NCBI GenBank assembly: GCA_037903475.1
Contig: JBAJFG010000446.1
Location: forward strand, 1-64,000
Source of the DNA: Ancylostoma caninum
Taxonomy: Eukaryota > Nematoda > Chromadorea > Rhabditida > Ancylostomatidae
Direction: 5' to 3'
DNA length: 64,000 nt
In this document: piece after piece, positions 25,501 to 40,500 of the stretch
Layout: every line of letters begins with the position of its first letter
Position numbering within the stretch: position 1 is the stretch's first letter
Notes under the pieces: generated by a model
What the model saw: the letters and a program-made list of their open reading frames with translations, nothing else
Database searches by the model: none
What the model was told of the DNA's origin: nothing
Program-made: the position numbers and the translations under genes

Positions 25501-28500
25501 TAGTGGCAAGCGGAGGTGTTTGTGGTACTTGCACCTCAAATTAATGGCTGGTTCTCGATCATATCGACATCAACAATGCTTAACTATGACCAAGGATGGA
25601 TGTACAAATGTACAGGGTGGCCCATATCACGGCGTTTTCCCGACTACTGATCGTAGGCAGACCCATTCTCCATCTGAGAATCCGTATACTGACGTTTTCC
25701 CCACTACTGGGCCGCGGCAGATCCATCCTCCATTCATGGGCCCTCATCCTGGCGTATTTCTTACTATTGGCCGCGAAGTACCTATTCCCCATCCGTGGAC
25801 CCATATCCTGGCGTTTTCCTTACTGCTGGCCACGGCAGACCCATTCTCCACCCGTGGACCCTTATCCTGGTGTTTTCCCTACCATTGGCCACGACGGGTC
25901 CATTCCTCATCCGTGCACCCATATCCTGGCGTTTTCCCGACTACTGGGCCGCGGCAAATCCATCCTCCATTCATGAGCCCTCATCATGGCGTATTTCTTA
26001 CTATTGGCCACGACGTACCTATTCCCCATCCGTAGACCCATATCCTGGCGTTTTCCTTACTATTGGCCACGGCAGACCCATTCTCCACCCGTGAACCCTT
26101 ATCCTGGTGTTTTCCCTACCACTGGCCGCGACAGGTCCATTCCTCATCCGTGCACCCATATCCTGGCGTTTTCTCGACCACTGGCCGCAGGCAGACCCAT
26201 TCTCCATCTGACGACCAGTACACTGGAGTTTTCCCCACTACTGGACCACGGCATACCCATACCCGGCATACTACTGGGCCGCGGCAGACTCATTCCCCAT
26301 CTGTGGACCTTTATCTCAGCGTTTTTCCGACTATTGGCCACGGCGTACCTATCCTCCATCCGTGGACCCTTATCTTGGTGTTTTCCCTGCTATTGGCTAT
26401 GGCAGACCCATTCTTCATCGTGGACCCGTATGTTGGTGTTTCCCCCATCTTTGGGGCACGGTGGACCCTTTCTCGTTCGGTGGATTCCTATCCTGGTGTT
26501 CTGGGTTTTTTTTCTGAACTATGAAGCCCCGGCACATTTGCCCGTCATCAATGCACCAGCACTACTCACAAATCTCGAGAATAATGGAAGAAAGTAAGGA
26601 AATTAAGGAAATATTCAGAGTTTGGCCAATTGCATGTGCTTTCAGGAAATGTCACGACAGATTAGGATGACCTGTTCTTCGTGCGTTCTTCTTGTGTATA
26701 GGATTGTACTGCCCTTCTTAAAAACAAACATTGATCTTAGTTCTCCCTAATCTCCAAGGAACCTCGTGAATAAGTGCGCCAAACGTACATCCGCAATGCT
26801 GGGACTGAGTGCGACCGATCGCTGCGCGACCTCCCAGCATGTTTATCCATCCACTAGAGGAGGATCGCTAGAGTAGGGTCCCGCCACGAAACCCTGAAGG
26901 CACTGTCTAAACCTCGCTTTCATCATTGAAGACTTTATCCATTTTTCCGTCTCTGCCGCCCTTACGGTGCTTTATTAAAAGGATTAGCCGATCCGGATCA
27001 GATTTTGCACACTGATCCGCAAGGGCGGATGGAGATTTCGATGGTATTTACATCCCAAATTAGGGCTGGCTTACCGATTACATTGATTTCTCCGACTTTT
27101 ACCTATTTTTACCCGAACGGCTGGTGTACATGTGACAGTGAGACTTTTCCACGGAAATATCGACTTGTTGATTCCATTCATTTTTCTGCTTTTTATGACT
27201 TTTCCTCTCATAAAGACGGTGTAACAAAGGTTGTAGAGGCTCCTTAACATGAAGGCCATCAAAACGTGAAGAATTTTCACACAAATTTTTGTCCAGCAAA
27301 AATTCTACGAACAGTGGATTGTGAGGATTATCTTGAATTCAATGGTTCAGAAACTTTCTAATATTAAGTTCTGCCTTGCTCGTTAACATCAACACAATTC
27401 CAGAAAGCGTTACTTAACGTGATGAGCCCAATCCTATTGAATGGAAGCCGATAAGACCGTTGCAGAAACATGTTGCCATTTGTTTCTCTACTTTTTACAT
27501 ATGGACAGTATATTGGTTGAAAATTAACCAGTTTGTTCAACTGACAACAACTCTCAATTGCACGCTGATTCCGACTTATTCAGAAGACATGACTTCATCA
27601 CACTATCACTTGTTACCGAACAACTTTCAACTTCTTGAAAATTCTGAGAAAATGGCTGAGTGACTGAACTTGCAATATGGTTGGAAGGTGCAGTACGCGC
27701 CGATGGGGGGGGGGGGGCAGTGCGTTTTCTGCGGCCTTGAAAAGCACGCCTTGCATTCGAATCGCTCACGATGGAGTAGTCGTCGCAGTAGCAAGCCAGA
27801 GTTTTCTTGATAGTTGTTCGTCATATATGATGTCATCTGTCAAGAAAATCGATTGACTGCCAGGAAAGCCCTTTAGTCTGTTCTCCCGAAGAGGATTCCG
27901 GCGGTTGCGGTTCGCGGCGCGGTTGCGCTGCGTGCTTTTCGAGGGCACGAAAAACATTGACACAACCGCCATTGACACTCACTGTATGCATGTATATGCT
28001 CACTGTTCCACAGCATGGTTGAGTTCCTGCACAGTCTGGAAAATCGAGGCTGGTGTTCCCCGACGCTCTTGTGCTCGAGTCCCCTCAGCAAAAATGCGTG
28101 GCTTGATGTAGATTACTCGACTTCACTGTTTGGGGCTAGTTCAAAAAAAAAAAACTAATGAATGAAAAAAACCGCAGATTTTCGCTTGAATCCATAAAAT
28201 GTTCGGATGATTTAGGTCAGAATTACCAGTAATTTTTCAAATCTCTCGTTTCCTGTGCATAAGTCAATTATCACGATTCTGGACATTGTTGTATGTTACA
28301 TTTCTTTTGCTCGAATTGGAAAGATGTACGTACTTAGGCAACGCAACTGAACTTCTGACAAATCCAGTTCAAAGAATCTGTGCCAGTGGTTTTCAACCAC
28401 CCGGTATTGAAAGGGAAAGAGAAGACAGTCTTTTATGACTTAAACGCAACCCATTATTTACGAGGAAGCTGGAGAAAGGTTGTAGCCAGCGGTGAGCCAT

Positions 28501-31500
28501 GTCTCAAATAGAGTGCTCTTCTTTTTTGTTCTCAGGATGAAAGCGTTTTTTTTTCTGACCAGATAACCCCCACTGCATAACTACTTACATCTCTGGACGC
28601 TTCACTGAGATTACCTGCAGTAAACATGTTAACTTACCCAGCTGTGCCTTTTACCTGGTGTGCCCATCGATCCGTGTCGTTGGCCACTGACACTCATCAA
28701 ATTGCCTATGTGTCCGGCCACAACCAACTACTACCCATGCCAGCACTATCAGCGATGAGCATAAGATTAACCATCCTTCCAATGATGCATCAGTACAGTG
28801 GTATACGATGCACGATATTTTTTGGTAGTAGAACTGGATGAAATGGAGGAGGAAGTGGATTCGACAAAATCTTGACATATTCTCAATCTCCATACTATCT
28901 GTATCAGAAGTTTTGTGAATTTGTTGTAAACTTATTCAAGTTTTTGGTAGTAGAACTGGTCAAAAACCAGAAGCAGCTCGGAGAAAACAAAAACAACTAT
29001 TAGATGTGTAGGTTTTGCATGCCAAGCTGGTTCTTCTTACTTATCATTGAGACATAGTTGTACTCCCTCCACTTCGAACTTCATCTCTTTTGACCGTATG
29101 GTTTCTAAACGATTGCTGACCTATTAGTTTTAATGAATGTAGCTGTCAAATGTTATGTTATTGAGTTGGATTTCTATGTTCGTGATCTTTTCTGTAACAC
29201 CATTTTGTTTTGAATTTTCCACGTATGCCTTAAGCGACGTAATAAATCATTGATATTAAGTACACAATTCTGGCAGTATTAACACTGAGGACAACCGCCG
29301 ATCCAAGGAAAGGGCTCAGGGTGTTGGTAATGTCAGCTCTTTATCCAGAAATCATCACACAAAGTAAAGAAAGACCGACGGAAGCATCCAGATACAAAAA
29401 CGATACCCATGAGAGTAATCGACCACGATTTTTGTAGTAAACCTTGTGATGGTCAGTCAATTTGATGAAACGCATTGCCCAGCGATATCCGTAGTCCAGA
29501 GGATCGGCCACATGGTCCAAATATTGTCGACGAAGCTTAAAGAGAATGATTTCAACAAAATAATGGTCCAGTAAGGGAAAACCTTCTTTTCAAAGGAGAA
29601 TGTTCTAAAATAACTATTGATGAAAAGGAAACCTTCTGCGTTCGCAGGCCATAACTGGGGTCCGTCAGCACTGCATTGATTTTGAAAGATAATTCCTCTC
29701 TCGTAATATTCTGAAGAGCGATACTTTAATGAGTATTCCCTCCCGGATGGTGTTTTTCAGAATTTGCAAATAGTGGGATCTTCACCGAGACTCAAGGAAA
29801 TATAGTCCTTTTCGAAGAGATAGCCGGATTTTAACCAGTACTGAATCGCGCCGACACCTGAGCATGAAAAGAGTCTTTGCTCCAAGCAAGAGGATCGAAT
29901 AGGACCCACCGCTATTCTGTGGCAGCTTGGAATCGCTATGAAACCGATGTGAAAATGTAATTGATATTTTCGAGAATGACTATATAGTATATTTTATTAT
30001 GGAAAAGAACGCCAAGGTGGCTGAACGGGACTGCCTACTTTCTTGTAGATCACTTCGGCTATGCCTAGCTCCCGGGCAAATAGAGCATTTCTAGGTTGAT
30101 CAGCGAAGAATGGCAGGAAGAGCATTGCGGTGTTCGAACAGATGCCTTCCTTTATGCTGAAACCAAAAACTCTATACGAAACACAAAAAGAAGCTGTGTA
30201 CTGCTCATTAGCTTATGATGAACAGGAGAAATTTCTATAAAATTTTCCCAACTGGGAGGATTCCATTCCTCGTTGCTTTACCTTTTCAAACCACCGTGAG
30301 TGAAGAACAGAATCGTTTTGTTATGTGAGAGTATGTCGTTCTGTGGAGCCCACGCGACGATTTTCACATGAGACTTGAGGTCTTTTACCTAAATTCTCAA
30401 ATTTTACTTTAGCTATTATAATTTCTACAACATGGTCTGTCAAATGAATACTTACTGTTCTTTTCTTTTCTATGTTCTTCATTTACTTTTTACCCTTCAA
30501 CTCAATATGTTTAGCCAATAATTGACGTAAATAAGATGAAGGCAGGATGCACGACTGCAAAAAACTGACATTACCTACCGTGGTGGTGTTACCCCGACCA
30601 ATTTCCGCCTACATCCCATAACCTGCCTATCTCAACGCTTCTACCTTCATAAAATGCTGAACTATAGAAAGAGGACAGAAATCGACTTCACGACGTTCTG
30701 CACATATTTCCGATTGCACTTCGGTACTCGAGCAACTTCTCTATATACAAAGGAGGACAACCTATGGTAAATTTTTATCGCCATATTACACAGGGGGAGC
30801 TCTTCCTTACTGTACTCGCGAGTTCCCGGGAGGACCCATTTCTCAATCCTGTTTACCCGTATTTGGTAAAGGGAACAAAAGGGGCAATTAGGCCACATTC
30901 CTCTATGAGCTACTACAGTCCAGTCTTTTCTATGTAAAATCTTTTCACAACATCAATTTTACGAGTAAAAGATTAACTCATTATTACCCGAAACCGACTG
31001 ACTCGGTAGTGGATATTCGAGAACAAGAGACGGCTGGGATTTTGCCTTGGGAGGGGATTCTGAAATGAGCCGGGGCGGGGGGAGGGGGTGTCCCTGATCT
31101 AGGCAAAGGTTGTGAATTCAAACTGGGGCATGGTAATTTTATCCGAATAGAATAGATATCGTTGTATCGTTAGTAAATTCGAAAATGAAGCTGTGTACAC
31201 ACCTCTGGTCCACCGTAGCTAAATATGATTCGATAGCTGGTTAGTGAGTTTAAAACATCGAAAAACATTGCTATCACCTGAAATTTTACTGGTAAATAAT
31301 TGATGCCATACTAGAACAAAAAAATGTAAATCACACTTCTGGAGGAGAAACGCCCCAGCTGACGATCGAACCGAATGCGATATAAATGGTCCCCTTCGAA
31401 CTCGGATCTTCCACAAATTCCCTCAAGTCTGAGGGAAGTTCGTTTGGCTCTGTAAAATCATACATATGTACATAATAACGAGAAGTTCCTGAGAATGCAT

Positions 31501-34500
31501 GTAGGACTTTGTGCTTACCTTGACAGTGCTCTCCAACATGTATAATACTGCTAGAATATGAAGCAGGATAGGCGTAACGCGAAGGAAAATCCATGAACGT
31601 TCCGTAAGAAGCCTGTAATAAAGAAACGGCGATTGACGTACTGAAATATTAAATTAATCCCTGGAATACCTCGAAAAGTTCCCAGTACGAGCTGGACGTA
31701 TTCAGAAGTTCCCCAGCCTTCATTAACCAGTTGTTTGCAGCGATGTTGATGACATACTAGAACTAACTGCAAGTGTCAACTCAGAGCAATGGAAGTCCAT
31801 AAAAAAAATTGTAGTCCACTTCTATTTTTCAATCCTTAGCCAACATATAATGAATTTTTCTTTCCGCATGTTTTCTTTTTTTTTTTGCTCAGTGGAATAT
31901 TTGTGTTTTTTTTTTCTGATTTTGCAAGGAAAAAGCGAAAAATTTTGAACAAACGTCATCCGGACCACTTCAGAGCCAAAGTAGCTTGTACTAACCATTT
32001 AGCAAATTTCAAATATAATGTGTAACATCATTTGAGATAAGCTCTCCAACCATATATGCCTCGTTCCGAAAGCGCAGCTTAATTTCGTGGACTTCCCTTG
32101 TAAGGCACCTAGATGACACTGTTAATGTTAAAGAAGGCGTGGCTTCGGTGAACATCAGTGAACACATCGGGAACCATAACAGTGGACTTATGGTAGACAC
32201 ACGGAAGAGTCCGGAGTGCTGGTGGAGTCATCCGTGAACGTTTGTGAACACAACCAGCATGCCCTGGGATGTGTTCACTTCCTCTCTCATCTTGACTACC
32301 GGATGTGTCTAGTTCTATTTCTTAGCTAGTTTTTTACCCGCGGCTTGCTTGCGTCCGAGCTGTGAGCGTATTGTGCTTCTAGGTTTACCCATAACCCTAC
32401 AGACGCGCGTCTAACGCAAGAACACATTTATCATAAGTTGATCTTATGCATGGAATGGTATGGTTAGCCTCAGTACCTGTTCAACGATGACGTCGCGAAT
32501 CGTCTTCAGACGACCCCAGAAATCGCGCACGTCAAAGCTCTGCATATCATAGCCTTTTGTGTAGTAGCTAAAAAGTTCCAAAAGTTAATAGCTGTGCCCT
32601 AAAAGGTTCACATAAACAAGCTCACTTTGGACTTATCACTGGGTTACGAGAAATACCGCGATGCATACTGAAGGCGCTTGATAAATCTGTAATACATGAG
32701 GGTATTGTAGACTTTGAATGTGAATAATTGTAGCATAGGAGACTCTAGAAATCCGGATCCACTCACACGCGTCGCGGTTCTCATTACCGATCGATGCTGA
32801 CCTGTGGCGCGTGAGAGCAGGTTCGGATCATTGAAATCTCATATATCTGCTCGAATGAAGACAACACTTTTACTGCATCCCAGCAGATCTCTTTTAAAAA
32901 AATTTCAAGAGTTTTTCTTCGGCATTTCCGCGCACGAAGAAGAACTGAAGTTATCGAAGATTATGCGAGCCGTCAACATCGTGCCTCTATGGACGAAAGC
33001 CCTGTCCCCACATCTGTAAAGAAGGATAAAATTCTCCTCTTTTCAGCTATTTTATTCCCATAAAATTGTCTTGCCATCCCTGGCGCAATATCTGGATGAG
33101 GCATAAAGAGCGCTGCTCACCTGTGGTGGTGAAAGTAGCCACCTTGGAGCCAAACTCCTTCCGCATTTTGAGAGCCATAGATCCTTGAGCGGTGGAGAAC
33201 ATCTCGTCCAGAATTACCAGGTCATAAGGCGTCCTCATTATTTTTCGAAACACCTCTGAAAGGACAGATCAAATAAAAGAAGAACAATAAAAGTATTTGG
33301 GAGCGAGACCAACCATCTTCGAGGCAAAATCCCAAATACTCGAGACCAATGCGATGAGGCGACTCGAACATCTCCGGCGCCATTTCCAGGAACCAAAACA
33401 CCTTGTCTACACTCATCATGTCGTTTGTCTTCTGATCAGCTACAAGGTAATATTGATATCATGACTTATAATAACAGGCTTAGTCTGTTTTCATGTCTGC
33501 CTGTATGTAAGTATCAGTGGCGGACGCGGAAAGTGGGCGGGAGGGGGGGGCGTGGGAAGAAAAGTGGGGTCTCCGCCGTTTTGGGGACCCAGACGGAAAA
33601 TAAAATTAATAATAATATTAATTATAATAATAAACAATAAATAAAAAATATATTAAAAATAATAATAAAAATAAACAATTAAAAATGAACTAACACAAGA
33701 TTTTTATTTGTATTGTAAAGTAATTTCGACGGGGGCGCGCCCCCCCCCGCCCCCCCCCCCTGCGTCCGCCACTGGTAAGTATGTATGTGTGTCAGACCTT
33801 TACGAAATTCTACAATTGGTCAGTGATCGTGATTGTGAGATCATATTAAAGCCTAGGAATGGGTGTGGTATGGTTAAGTGGGGTAGGGATGAGATTGAGG
33901 AGAACGTTGGACAATGTGCAACGGGTCCGTCAATGGAGTCAATACAGAAGGGCTGCGCCGGAAGCCAAAAGTGGGGGGACGAGTCCACCCTGTGATAAGG
34001 GTGCGCTGGCACCCAAAAGTGGGGGAGACGGTCCATCGCTGTGATAAGGCCTAGGCGGTGACACAAGTGGGGGGACGGGTCCAACGCTGTGATAAGGCCC
34101 TGCCGGCAGTCAAAAGTGTGGGAGTCGGATCCAACGGTGTGATAAGGGTGCGCCGGCGCCCAAAAGTGGGGGAGAGACGAGTCGAACACTGTGATGAGGC
34201 CTCGCCGGCGCTCAAAAGTGGGGAAGACGGGTCTACCGCTGTGATGAGGGTGCGCCGGCGTTCAAAAGTGGGAAACACCTGGAGTTGAGTCCAATTGTGT
34301 GATGAGGGTGTGCCGGCTTCCAAGTGATAGGAATTCGCTAGGGGGGTCTGTTTCTGCATGAGGGGTACGCTTACCCTGTTTCGGCGGACCCTCCCACCTA
34401 AACCACCTAGATATACATTGTTTCCTTCCGTATCCGTGTTCTCTTCTCATTCCGTTTGTGTCGGAATGGACCACTCCTTCCTTTCCGCAAATATACACCG

Positions 34501-37500
34501 GTGGACCCTTATCACTTGAATTACCACAACAACCGGTTGAGCCTAAATTAACATTTGCACTGAATTGGTTACACTCAATTCTTCGCCACTGACTTCGCTC
34601 ATGTGGGAGACCATAACTTCGTTCATATGAGGGAAAGCTACCACCTACGGGATCAAGGGCTTCTCAGGAGAGCGATAGAACTGCATGGTAAGATAAAGAT
34701 TTTATCAATCCATTTACACTTTGCTTTCATCGTACAGTAGGCGAGCGGAGCGAGCACCAATAGAAGTGTGGAAGTCCGGCGTTAGCCGGACGGCCAGACT
34801 TGTCATTATATATGTACTGTACAATGAATACTTATGAAGTGAAACAACCGATTATTTGCTGAGGAATAGACATCAATTCGAGTTCAAATTTAAAAAAAAA
34901 TTCAGATCTATCAGAGAGATTTACGAAAGATTTATCATCAATCACAAGGCAGTAAATGTAATCCGCAAGGTCAGATGTCAGGAAAAATAGCAACTTAGCT
35001 TTAGAGGGTTTTCTCCTGCTGACTCACCAGAAAGAACAGTTTCAAAACTGTGCACTCCTCTTCCCAATGGTCCAAGAGACTTGCGAGCCATTGAATAGAT
35101 TGTGACATTGTTCCCACCTGACGCTAACCTGCAAGCAATTATCTTTAGAGCAGTGTCTTATCTCAATGTCAACTCCATGATTCTACAACTAGAGACCCCA
35201 TGCATCATTGAGATTACCAAGAGTAAGGGTTATTAGTACCTCCAAATTTACCCAGCGTCAACACGTTCATCTTGGGTGGTCCCAATGAAGCGTCAGAGGC
35301 TGCACGCATCACTGGGGATTAGCTGGGGTAGAAGTGTTAACAGCACACAAATTTGTCTAGCGTTAGCACCGGCATGAAGAGCTAAAAACCTCAGTTAATG
35401 TTGATGGTACATCCAGGCTGAAGCACATGACTAGCGACTGACTGTACTCAACGTCACGCATGGGTAAACATGTTGCCGGGTGGCACGTAAAGAATAATTT
35501 CGGTCACATTAATACTTTTACTGTGGTTAATCTCAATGATCCATTCGGACCCGGAAGAATCTTTAGGCGTTGCTTATCCCGATGGTATACATATTTTCCT
35601 GCAAATTTACAAAAACCCCTTTCTGGGCCTCGACTTTTAGATACTGCATTTCTGCAAGTCTTCGAGCTGTCAAAGCCTTCAGGCTACAAAGTATAAATAA
35701 AAGAATGAGAGAATGAATAGAATTTGTAAACTTCGGTTCATTTCTTGTGGTTCTCATTGCGGGCTACGATCTCTACTATTCATTCCAAAATCCAGATATA
35801 TCAGTACTAAATTTCTGCTTACCCACTACGCAAAATCTGGGTGATAAGAGCCATTCTGATGAAATATATCAATCAGAAGTAGATTGAGTATCCAGAATCA
35901 GAAAACTTCAGAGGGTTTCCGCTATTTTAACAGTTTTCATTTAATTTTAACAGTTTTCAGGTTAAGATAAGGCTTGTCCAAGATCCTCCTATATAAAAAC
36001 CTGTAAGGGTCCAGATTTTACTGACGTCAGACCAAGAGGAGGCAGAGCAAGGCCTGTTCTCCCCCGGAAAAATCTCTCCAACTTATCATCACAGTGAAGG
36101 TGTTATGCCTGTGCTTGTAACACTACAGAAGCCACTATTGGCAAGAATTGGTTATGAAGAATTTCCCCATGTTGAACAACATGAGTATGAGATACGGTGC
36201 ACGTTACCCTAGGATGGATCCAAATCGGAGTGACAGCCGTGGCAAGCCGCGAGGCCCATGTGCGGCCTGAGCGCCCTCTAGGCCCAGTGCAGCGGTGGTA
36301 TCCGTCGCACCCCCCACATGCCGCACGTTCTTGTCCTAGCATCCGTCCGAAAACCCTGAGCGATTCTGCAGCCAACGAAGGAGATTTCTGTTGTACACTC
36401 ACATGCATAGAAAAAGAGCATCATTGCAGAGCATTGTGACACTTCCTTTGACCAAGTATGTAGTTATTCAAATTTTCTGGATAACTCCTAAGTTCATCTC
36501 ACCGCTCTCGAGATTTACAAAGGGTAAGGACGCACGGACGATAGGCGTACCAGGGAAGAATGTGACAGAAACTGTTACGATGGAGAAGGGGTTCACTGTG
36601 GATCAGCGTTGTGGACAAGCCAGGTTACGGGTCCACGGATGGCGGAGAAGTCCGATGTGGCCCAGGTGTGAGTAATGCCAGAATACGGATTCATCGATGG
36701 AAGATGGGTCTGCCGTGGCCAAAATGTGGGTGAATGACACGTGTACGCCGATTGAGAATAGTGGGTCGGCCGTGGCCCATTAGATGGGAGAACTCCATGA
36801 TGTGGGTCCAGTTAAGGATGAAAGATGTGCTGGCGCCCTATAGTGTGAAGAACCCTAAGAAGAGGATCCACCGATAGAGAAGGGGTGCAATGCGGTCAAA
36901 CTATGAGAAACGTCAAGATTCGGTAACACCGATGTGCGCCGGCACTCAAATGGCAGGAAAACGCGACTTAGAGGAAGATGTTCGTAAGTATCCCAAAGTG
37001 AAAAAAATGATACTAGCCTTGCGCAACGAGTTCACTTTCTTTGGAAGAGTACTGCAGCTCCAATTTGTGCTTACTTTGTTGTGAGTATGATTTGCTTCTC
37101 ACTTTCTTCCGCACAATCAATTGTTTCTCAAGCGACCTCCTCTACTTTATCCGAGATGTCGAAGCAGATCCTCATCTGTTGGAGTATTCCAACAACAATC
37201 TCAACTTGAATTACCTAGAGTTCTTATTTGCACTGCGTCGGTTACAGCAAATAGTTGACAGCTACTAGATTCATAAAAAGGATATCCTCGCGCAGAGGTG
37301 AGGATGACTAGCCATGGTAGGTCCATGGGCATTTAAGAAGTGCGGTTACAAAAAACGGGGATGTATCGTTGCATCGGAAAGTGGATTTACATGGTGATGT
37401 GTGATGAAGAGTGCTCGAGAAAGGAGCGTACTAGAAGTCCGGAGTTGGTCAGGCGGCCAGACTGGTAGAATACACGCAACACATAAGGAGAATTTCATAT

Positions 37501-40500
37501 TCAAGCTCGATTAATCACTATTTTCGCTTCCGCCCCACCCCAGTTGCTTTCTAGCAACCCGTAGAGGTGCTAGTCTCTCTAAGAAAACACTTCAAAAGCC
37601 AATTCTGGTGGTGTTAGGCAAGCTGGAATCTAGCATCAGGGACGTCTATAGTACTAGAACCCCCCCCCCCCCCTCTCCCACAAGGAGGCGACGAGTTATC
37701 GGCACGAGATCCACCCAGGACATTCCTCTGAAACGCATCTCGAGAGTTGCGTGTCGGATGTTGTGACATCGACCCCAACCATGCAATGTTTTTCTTTGTT
37801 TGTCTGTTTTTGCAGCTGCTCCGCTAATGACAGGGCTGCGATTGCGGCAACTCTTTGGGCATTCGTCAGCACCGTCTCTTCCTGGAGCTATCTCTCCTAG
37901 CCCCCCCCCCCCTGTAGGTCCTGGGGCTGCTTTTGAAATTCGTGCTTTCGTAACATGCGAAGCATCGCCAGCTGTCATCCTTCGGTCTTTCATACGATTG
38001 ACACGACGCTTCCTAAAGCTTTCAATGCCCAAATTTCCCGTGAGTGCTTCTTAAGTGCTTTGAAGCGGCGCTCGCTCGCCTGAGAAGCGGATCATATGAC
38101 GTCAAACATATCGTAGGCAGCTTAACTGCAACGATACAATATCAAACAAGCTCAAAGCTACTCATAATAGTCGGATGAGCTATTCCAAAATTTTTTGGAA
38201 GCAGTGGTGTAGGGTCATTTAACAGGCTGATTACAGACATTTCTATTTATTTTGTGTTTTAACAAAGAAATCATTTTTTTAACCGTACTACCACTTCTGC
38301 AAAGCTATGGTACGACTTTTGTAGGGAATCGAACAAAATATCAACATCGACGAACATGTGGCATTCTTTATTCTTTAAACACTCTTTTCTACATCAAGAA
38401 ATTTCATTCGCGTGTGAAAAAAGTCGAGGGTGAAGGATGTGAGAAATTACCCTCCATGTGTGAATGCAAAACTCGATATGGTCCTGGGACACACCTTATC
38501 CACCTACCCCAACCCTATGAAGGTACGAAATACAAAGATAACATATCCGGGGTCGCCTTGCCAAATAACAACCATTCTCAAAGTTTTAAAGGAAAACATT
38601 TTCGACCCCCTGGACATATTTTCAAATTGGGTCCCCCAATTTTCGTAATGATGTATTTTTTCCGTATCCATTTTTTCATACAGCTATTACCGATTGCCAT
38701 ATTTGTTTGTTCTGAATTATTTCGTTCAACAGCTTTTGGGATGGATTCCCTTGACATAATTATTGGCCACTTTTCCCTCAACACGAGAAGTATGATAAGG
38801 AAGATATTTTTTCCAACACAAACCAAGAGGCTGTTCTTTTTCATTCTCATGCGTGTTGAAGAAATCGTCTGACCTTCTTAACAGCCCATGAAATACCTGG
38901 CAGCAAACAAAAACTGCCTAATTTGCTCATCAACTTGCTTCGTAGCAATTGGTGTTATACATCCAAAAGCTATCATCTACGACGACGCCGACGGACTTGG
39001 AGCGGCAGCGAATTGACTCGATAAAATCGCCGACGATAGGGTGGGCGCGGCGTACTTGTGAGAAATTCGCGGAGGCGTAACGAAGTCTTCAAGTCAGCTG
39101 ATGCCGGCTTAGGCCTTTTCCCATCATTCGCCCTCTGTTGGAATTCACTGAAGATGAAAAATGTGTTCCTTGGGTTCCGCAGAATAATTATGTGGTCCTC
39201 AAATGTCCTCTCTGTCAACTCATTTATTCTATTTCTGTTTATCCTCTACTTTCCTTTGTTTATATAGTATGCCTCATCATGATTTTCATGTAATTTTCCA
39301 GCTTTTTTTTCAAACAAATTCCGCCCCCTCATTTTCAATTTCCAGTTTTTTTTTTTTTGATTCTTGCTGAGCTCCGATTTTTAATGGTTTTGCTTCTTCA
39401 CTTAACGTGATTATTAGGTTTTCTCCTTCATCGTTTTTCATCATTTCTCCCAAGTCTCCCATCGATCTCTCAATTTACGTGCATTCAACATTATTCTACG
39501 TAAGTTTCATTTCAAAACAGCTGCGAGCCACAGAGGAATTAGAGGAGAAGGATCGCATGAAAAAGTGCGTAGTTTGGTGAGAGCGCAGAGAAAACTGCAT
39601 TTCTTGCGCAGCTACTCATAGTCTGCCATTTCTAAGACAGATTCGAGTAGTTGCTTTGAGAGACATTTTAATTATATTGCTGTTCGTTTATTTGCTTGTT
39701 CATTTATATATTTACCTGTTTGTTTTTTGCTTATTCATTACTATACATTAATATGAAGTAAAAATATGCGATTTCACAAGTGGATGACAAGAAAAATCAT
39801 TTAAAAAAATTAAAAAAATCAAAATCATTTGGCTCACCCGACCCATCCCTTTATGACCGTCAAATGGGATGAGAGGGCTGCCTAATGGATGTTTTGATGA
39901 TTATATGTTATTATTTATTTATTCAATGCACTCTAGGTGCGTACATGTTATAAGCACACAAAGATTGGAAACTAAACAATTGCAGAACTATACAAACAAA
40001 AACAAATTATTAGGACCAAAAAGAAGGCTATGCAATGTACAAAAGAAAAAACTCAAAAATTCATCCGTCATACTTCTGAAACTAAAACTAGAGACGAACT
40101 GTGAGTTGACTAGAGTGCTCTTCAGCAACCTGACCAATATATTTCGTGGATAATATTTCTATTAAAGCATAGCTTCAGAAAAACTAAATTGCAGACATGT
40201 AATGCCCCTGGTTATAGGTAATTCTCTGAAAAGTTGCGGAAAGAAAGGATTAGCACTGTTCGCTGTGGAATTTCGAAGCGTTGTAATATGTATTAACACC
40301 CAGCATCCCAAATTTCCAGGACCATCCAACCCGGGCACAGAAGTTAGCTGGCGATATCTCAACAGAAAAAAAAAACAGCGCTTCGAGACAACCAACAGAG
40401 AGTGTCCAAGGAAATCTCGTTCTTCATGTTGGGTTAACAGCATTCAATCAGGAAACGCAAGTAGTTAGAAATATTCCAGCACTCTGGCCAATATTTTAGG